A stretch of DNA of 64,000 nt from Methyloversatilis sp. (GTDB lineage: Bacteria; Pseudomonadota; Gammaproteobacteria; Burkholderiales; Rhodocyclaceae): assembly GCF_030698125.1 (NCBI RefSeq), contig NZ_JAUYNV010000017.1, positions 62,001-126,000 on the forward strand. Direction: 5' to 3'. Both the position numbers and the translations under genes were made by a program. The notes under the pieces were generated by a model. It was not told the DNA's origin, made no database searches, and was given only the letters and a program-made list of their open reading frames with translations. Shown here piece after piece: positions 59,602 through 64,000 of this stretch (position 1 is the first letter of the stretch; each line of letters begins with the position of its first letter).

Positions 59602-60883
59602 GCCAGGTGCTCCAGTCGGGGTGGTGAGGCGTCATGCGGGGGTGCGGGTCGATCACGCTGGGCGCGCGCAGCAGCGGAAACTGCCGGCTCACCATGCGCA
59701 GCGTCTGCACGGACGGGCTGGCCAGCAGCAGCCTGAAGGCGGGATGGCGCCAGGACAGGCGGTCGACCAGGTCGCTCGCCTCGTACGGCAGGTCGCCGAT
59801 GCCGTCGCCGTCGCGGTCCCAGCCCAGGTAGTTGCTCCAGTGATTGCCGTCGCGCACGCCCCAGGTCAGATCGCGGGCGCCGATGTAGCGCACCTGTTCC
59901 TGGTTGCCGATGAAATCGTTGCGCTCGACCTCGTTGTTCTTCGAGCCCGCCCACAGGTGCACGCCGACGACGTTGTCGATGATGCGGTTGCCGCGCAGCG
60001 TGTTGTACTCGGCGTCGTAGATGAAGAAGCCGCGCTGGTTGCCGGCCACCACATTGTTCTCGATCAGCGAATCCTGGATGGTGCGCAGCATGATGCCGTG
60101 ATCGGAATTCGCCCAGGCGCGGTTGTTGCGCACGGTGATGCGGCGCACTTCCATCAGCGCGAGGCCGCCACGATTCATCCAGCTGTCGTTGTCTTCCCAC
60201 AGGTTGTCGTAGGCATTCATGTAGTGCGCGCCGTAGCGGCTGTGGTGCAGCCGGTTGCCGCGGAAGACGGCGTCATGCGACACGTCGATGTAGAGCGCGT
60301 CGCGCACGAAGCTGATGTTGTTGCCGGTGATGAGGGCGCGCCGGGTGTTGTAGAGCTGGATGCCGTTGCCGCGCATCGACGACTGCAGGTCGCGCTTGCC
60401 GGTGATCACGTTGTGCTCGATGCGCACGTCGTTGGCCCGTTCGATCCACAGGCCGAACAGGTTGTAGCTCAGGTCGCAGTGCCGCACGACGGCACGGTGG
60501 GCGCCCGGCCGGATGTAGATGCCGGCGTTCTGTTCGCGCAGGCTGCTGCCCGAGCGGCTGACGATCATGCCTTCCAGGGTGACGTCAGGAGAGGCGATCA
60601 CGACCGTGTGGCCGCGCAGCCCGCCCGACACGGTCGGCCGGTCGATGCCGCGCAGGGTGAGCGGTCGGGAAATGACGATGTTCTCGTCGAATCGCGCGCG
60701 TTCCACCTCGATCACGTCGCCCGCGCCGGCGCGGTCGATGGCGGCCTGCAGCGATTCGCCGGCGCGCACGCGCAGCGTTGCGGCGTCCGTCGTGCCGGCG
60801 ATGCACAGCGCGGCGAACGCCAGCAGCAGGCATTGCGCGCGACGGTGCATCGAAGGGGCCCGAGGAGGCCTGTCGGTCATCAT
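59573..60883 (-). CDS. nosD: NosD, periplasmic CuZ maturation protein
   Basis: 436 residues. Signal peptide (about MHRRAQCLLLAFAALCIAGT plus DAAT), then parallel beta-helix repeats of the CASH/PbH1 type: NAGIYIRPGAHRAVVRHCDL, NLFGLWIERANDVRIEHNVI, GVHLWAGSKNNEVERNDFIG, ending DGNHWSNYLGWDRDGDGIGD. NosD partners with NosFY. Starts at 60883 or 60880 overlap the preceding gene's stop; ATG 60850 would also leave a good signal peptide. Confidence 0.95.
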   Translation of the reverse strand: MMTDRPPRAPSMHRRAQCLLLAFAALCIAGTTDAATLRVRAGESLQAAIDRAGAGDVIEVERARFDENIVISRPLTLRGIDRPTVSGGLRGHTVVIASPDVTLEGMIVSRSGSSLREQNAGIYIRPGAHRAVVRHCDLSYNLFGLWIERANDVRIEHNVITGKRDLQSSMRGNGIQLYNTRRALITGNNISFVRDALYIDVSHDAVFRGNRLHHSRYGAHYMNAYDNLWEDNDSWMNRGGLALMEVRRITVRNNRAWANSDHGIMLRTIQDSLIENNVVAGNQRGFFIYDAEYNTLRGNRIIDNVVGVHLWAGSKNNEVERNDFIGNQEQVRYIGARDLTWGVRDGNHWSNYLGWDRDGDGIGDLPYEASDLVDRLSWRHPAFRLLLASPSVQTLRMVSRQFPLLRAPSVIDPHPRMTPHHPDWSTWHGRHFPHPQ

Positions 60884-61320
60884 GCCGCGCCCAGGAAACC
60901 CTGCGACTTGAGCGCGAAAAAGAGCGCGGCCCCCAGCAGCAGGTTCTTGAAGCCGACATAACAGACCATGTCCATCGGGCTGGCGCGACGGTAGCGGCGC
61001 TCCCACCACGGACCTTCCTTCACGTAGGGCTTGGCCTGCAGGCGCAGCGCAACCTCGAAGGCGCTCCAGCCGGTCCACCAGGCGATGACGCCATGCGGTC
61101 CCAGTTCGCCGCGCACCGCCAGTACCCAGCAGGCGCTGACGATGACGGCGAAGGCGAAGCCGAACAGTTGCACCAGGCGCGATGCGCCGCGCCGCTGCAT
61201 GCCCTGCCGGCTCCACGGCCACAGGTGGTCGCGCAGTTCGCCCGCCAGCCAGCGGGCGGGCGAGGGCTGGCGCGTCCAGTCCGGCGTCACCGGTTCGGTC
61301 ATCATGCGTGGGTCGACCAT
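60880..61320 (-). CDS. Membrane protein of unknown function between nosR and nosD
   Basis: 146 residues with two or three membrane segments (LVQLFGFAFAVIVSACWVLA, HGVIAWWTGWSAFEVALRL, CYVGFKNLLLGAALFFALKS). It starts at ATG 61320, with AAAGGA upstream and 13 bp after the nosR stop. A protein at this place occurs in nos clusters of related betaproteobacteria as I recall, but I know no assigned function. Membrane anchoring or quality control of the Nos system is possible. Confidence 0.8.
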   Translation of the reverse strand: MVDPRMMTEPVTPDWTRQPSPARWLAGELRDHLWPWSRQGMQRRGASRLVQLFGFAFAVIVSACWVLAVRGELGPHGVIAWWTGWSAFEVALRLQAKPYVKEGPWWERRYRRASPMDMVCYVGFKNLLLGAALFFALKSQGFLGAA

Positions 61321-61333
61321 GGTTCGGTTCCTT

Positions 61334-63529
61334 TCAGTTCGCCGGCGGCGTGTCCGGCGGCACGGGGCGGATCGGGATGAAGTATCCATCGGTTCCGATC
61401 GGGGTCATTTCGACCCCCGCCCTGGTCCGCCGCTTGCGTTCGGAAACCAGCGGCGGGCAGGCATGGTCGTCGGTGTACATCACCATGCAGTCCAGGCAGA
61501 GCAGGCATTCGCGCTGGTCGATGCGACCGTCGGCGTCGATGGCCAGCGAGCCGCAGCCGGTGCCGCAGGCCTTGCAGCGATCGCATTCCTGCTTGCGCCG
61601 CAGGCCGAACCAGCGAAAGGTCGATGGCATCGCCAGCGCGGCACCGAGCGGGCACAGGTATTTGCAGAAGGGGCGTTCGATGAAGATCGACAGCCCGAGC
61701 AGGCCGGCGGCGAACAGCGTGTAGGGCCAGCTGCGGTTGAACAGGCCGACCAGGAAGGTGGTTTTGAAAGGCTCGATCTCGGCCAGTTGTTCAGCCAGCG
61801 TCATCGAAAACATCGACACCGCGAGCAGGCCGAGGAATACGCCGTACTTCACCCACTTGAGCCGGTCGTGCAGCGCCTTGGGCAGACTGAACTGGATGCG
61901 CTTGAGACCGACCGCGCCGGCCACTTTGTAGATCAGTTCACTGAGCGAGCCGAAGGGGCACAACCAGCCGCAGAACAGGCCGCGCCCCCACAGAAACACG
62001 GTGACGATGATGAAGATCCAGAACAGGAAGATGAACGGATCGCTGAGGAAGAGCGACCAGGTCCATTGGAACAGCAGTGCGTGAAACCAGGTGAGCACCT
62101 GCGTGATCGACGGTTGCGCCAGCAGGCCGAAACCGACGAAGCCGATGCTGGTGATCCAGGCGGCGTACTTGAACGCGTTGACCGGCCAGGGGTTCTTGCG
62201 GCTGGCGCGTCGGGTCAGCCGGTCGCGGCTGGCATAGACGAGCGCGGTCGTGACGAGCAGCAGCGAGAACAGCGCGATCTGGGGTGCGCGCGTCTTCCAG
62301 ATGCGCACCCACGGCGCGTCGGGTTGCACGACAGCGGGCCGGCCACCGGCGAGATAGTCGTCGGGCAGCCAGTATTCGGCGTCGAAGTTGGCGAAGGTGC
62401 GGGCGCCGGTTTCGCGGTCCACCCGGTTGCCGAGAAATACCAGTTTCCACGGCCAGGCGGCCGAAAAGGCCGGCGAGCGCACGATGAAGATGCCGGATTC
62501 GCTGAAGGCCGGGGCGCCGGCGGCGCGCACGCCGTACAGGTTCAGGTAGTCGAGGTCGCGGAAGGTGAAGGCGTCCTGTCCCTGGCGAACCTGGACGCGG
62601 TCGTACAGGCCGCCGCGGACGAAGCCGGAGCCCTTGAACGATTCGCGCCCGGCGGTGCGCAGGATGAACAAGGCATGATCGTGTTCGCCCAGACGCTGTC
62701 GGAGCGCCGCCCAGCCGTCGCCGCCGAGTACGGCGCGGCCGATCGCCGGGTGGTTCAGGTCGCCGAACCACAGTTCGATGAAAGGTTCGGCCGCGCGGGC
62801 GAGGCCGACCTGTTCCGGACGCACCGCCAGCCTGCGCACCAGGCCTTCCGACACCATCGTCGCCCAGTCGAGCGGGCGGCCGGGATCGAGGAACTGCGCC
62901 GGCGGACGCACCGTCGCCTCGAGCAGGCCGACCTGGCGGCCGACCGCGGCGCCGGCCGCCATCATCACCTGGTTCTGCGCGATCACGGTGACCGTGGCGC
63001 CGGAAATGGCGTCCAGGCCGATGATGTTTTCATCCGGCCTGGAGTGGCCGATCTCGATGTTGTCGCCGATGAACTTGCCGAGATACTGCCGGTTGAACGC
63101 AGTGAGCGCGGCTTCGGGAATGCCCAGCAGCAGGATGGGTTCGGAGTGCTTGAGGATGCGCACGCCGATGAAGCGCCCGCGCGTGTCCAGGCCGATCAGC
63201 GTGACAACCGGCTTGCCCGAATAGGCCGGCGTGTCGGTGACGTCGGTTGACAGCACGACATAGCCTGCCAGCTCGCGGTGGCCATTGCGTTCGACATAGG
63301 CCTCGACGTAACGGGGCTGCCCCTTGCGCTCGGAAAAGTGGGTGGCGCCGGGTACCACCTCGGCACAGGGCACGTGCTCGCACAACGCGGCGGCAGTGTC
63401 CAGGGCGGCCGGCAGCTGCGCCTCGTAGGCGGTCTGCGCCAGCGCCGGAGCGGTCGCCGGCAGCGCCACGGCGACACTCAGGAAGGCGAGACGCATCCAT
63501 CTTTTCAGGGAGTCGGGCAGTGAAGGCAC
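61334..63529 (-). CDS. nosR: NosR, flavin and iron-sulfur electron donor/regulator of N2O reductase
   Basis: 731 residues from GTG 63529 (GGAGA upstream); an ATG at 63496 is alternative. Signal peptide (MRLAFLSVAVALPATAPALA), periplasmic FMN-binding domain with GLDAISGATVTVIAQNQVMM (covalent-flavin SGAT), then about six membrane helices with FCGWLCPFGSLSELIYKVAG and FCKYLCPLGAALAMPSTFRW (two CxxxCP motifs), and C-terminal ferredoxin Cys clusters (CDRCKACGTGCGSLAID and CLLCLDCMVMYTDDHACPP). Full-length type. NosR feeds electrons to NosZ and is needed for its expression. Confidence 0.95.
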   Translation of the reverse strand: MPSLPDSLKRWMRLAFLSVAVALPATAPALAQTAYEAQLPAALDTAAALCEHVPCAEVVPGATHFSERKGQPRYVEAYVERNGHRELAGYVVLSTDVTDTPAYSGKPVVTLIGLDTRGRFIGVRILKHSEPILLLGIPEAALTAFNRQYLGKFIGDNIEIGHSRPDENIIGLDAISGATVTVIAQNQVMMAAGAAVGRQVGLLEATVRPPAQFLDPGRPLDWATMVSEGLVRRLAVRPEQVGLARAAEPFIELWFGDLNHPAIGRAVLGGDGWAALRQRLGEHDHALFILRTAGRESFKGSGFVRGGLYDRVQVRQGQDAFTFRDLDYLNLYGVRAAGAPAFSESGIFIVRSPAFSAAWPWKLVFLGNRVDRETGARTFANFDAEYWLPDDYLAGGRPAVVQPDAPWVRIWKTRAPQIALFSLLLVTTALVYASRDRLTRRASRKNPWPVNAFKYAAWITSIGFVGFGLLAQPSITQVLTWFHALLFQWTWSLFLSDPFIFLFWIFIIVTVFLWGRGLFCGWLCPFGSLSELIYKVAGAVGLKRIQFSLPKALHDRLKWVKYGVFLGLLAVSMFSMTLAEQLAEIEPFKTTFLVGLFNRSWPYTLFAAGLLGLSIFIERPFCKYLCPLGAALAMPSTFRWFGLRRKQECDRCKACGTGCGSLAIDADGRIDQRECLLCLDCMVMYTDDHACPPLVSERKRRTRAGVEMTPIGTDGYFIPIRPVPPDTPPAN

Positions 63530-63657
63530 GACGGTTTCTCCGGGAGGCGGGGTAAGGGGCGCGGGGAAGTGCAGCCGGCGCGCGCGGGCGCGCCGGCATG
63601 CCGGCGGAACCGGCCCGGAACGGCGGTGAGGCGGTGCGTTCCGGGCGGCCGGGGCGG

Positions 63658-64000
63658 TCAGGCCTCGACGATCATGCGGCTGCGCATCTCCAGGTGGAGG
63701 GCGTGGCAGAAGTGCGTGCAGTAGCACCAGAACACACCCGGCTGGTCGACCTTGAAGGTGACCGACTTCGTTTCCTGCGGGCTGACGATGAAATTCACGT
63801 TGTAGTTCGGGATGGCGAAGCCGTGCGTCAGGTCTTCGATCTTGTCGAGGTTGGTCAGGATGACCGTCACCTCGTCGCCGACCTTGACGCGGAATTCGCG
63901 CGGCTCGAAGGCTGGCGCCATCGAAGTGATCCGGACCGTCACCGTCTTGCCCTCGCGCACCACGCCGGCGTCCTTCGGCGACTTCACCGCGTTCGGGAAG
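63658..64000 (-). CDS. nosZ: Nitrous oxide reductase, C-terminal CuA domain (runs off right edge)
   Basis: Only the last 114 codons are seen, the rest being beyond base 64000. The cupredoxin CuA domain is clear: FEPREFRVKVGDEVTVILTN, LTHGFAIPNYNVNFIVSPQE, and the ligand loop VFWCYCTHFCHALHLEMRSR with CxxxC, His and Met. The CuZ domain is not visible, so whether the signal is Tat-type (clade I) cannot be told; the full-length NosR and lack of nosB suggest clade I. First gene of the nos operon; nosR follows 128 bp downstream. Confidence 0.95.
   Translation of the reverse strand, partial: FPNAVKSPKDAGVVREGKTVTVRITSMAPAFEPREFRVKVGDEVTVILTNLDKIEDLTHGFAIPNYNVNFIVSPQETKSVTFKVDQPGVFWCYCTHFCHALHLEMRSRMIVEA

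Noticed and set aside
61031-63250. A 739-codon plus-strand frame antisense to nosR
   Set aside because: No domain and no ribosome site; nosR motifs on the other strand are complete.

Overview
This GC-rich window comes from a purple phototrophic proteobacterium, most likely a betaproteobacterium of the Rhodocyclales/Burkholderiales type (a Methyloversatilis- or Rubrivivax-like organism). I infer this from gene order and family resemblance; no search was run. The window holds three blocks: an almost continuous photosynthesis gene cluster (PGC, 1-39135), a housekeeping and stress block (40041-55686), and a nitrous oxide reductase (nos) block (56650-64000). The nos cluster suggests the organism can also respire N2O.

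PGC, left part (1-20700). On the minus strand are the start of crtD and a possible 39-residue leader ORF. Divergent from these are a cytochrome P450 and an ATP-grasp ligase, a coupled pair I do not recognise from described PGCs. Then come bchI-bchD, crtB, bchO (minus), a 51-residue membrane protein, crtC (minus), crtE-crtF, bchC-X-Y-Z and pufB-A-L-M-C. Together these cover Mg-chelatase subunits, the carotenoid backbone and spheroidene-type modification, chlorophyllide reductase, LH1 and the reaction centre. A periplasmic PpiC isomerase separates puf from the rest. PGC, right part (minus strand, 36343 down to 21945): bchF-N-B-H-L-M, lhaA, puhA-B-C, acsF and puhE form one tightly overlapping operon. 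aerR (B12-binding anti-repressor) and ppsR (repressor) diverge from it.

Regulation is unusually readable. TGT-N12-ACA palindromes of the PpsR/CrtJ type lie before crtD/P450, bchI, crtB, crtC/crtE (two overlapping copies) and bchC, with near-perfect versions flanking the bchF/aerR divergent region. Several overlap good sigma70 promoters. The cyclase present is the oxygen-dependent AcsF; no bchE, bchG, bchP, crtA, crtI, pucBA or pufQ was found inside the window.

An IS5-family (IS427-like) element (39135-40041) marks the PGC border. It sits exactly in the CTAG where the stop codons of ppsR and the converging hybrid histidine kinase meet, and both stops are regenerated. Beyond it lie dapB, bamE, fur, recN, nadK, hrcA, hemH, an AP2-domain protein, a Ser/Thr kinase with a cNMP-binding domain, and grpE-dnaK-dnaJ with sigma32-like promoters. 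Next come two copies of a palindromic intergenic repeat, a 16-bp perfect palindrome and a cytochrome c lipoprotein gene. The last block, on the minus strand, is nosZ (C-terminal part only), nosR, a small membrane protein, nosD, nosF, nosY, nosL and two small unrecognised genes.

No rRNA, tRNA or CRISPR array was seen. Most very long open frames antisense to these genes are GC-driven shadows and are left out.
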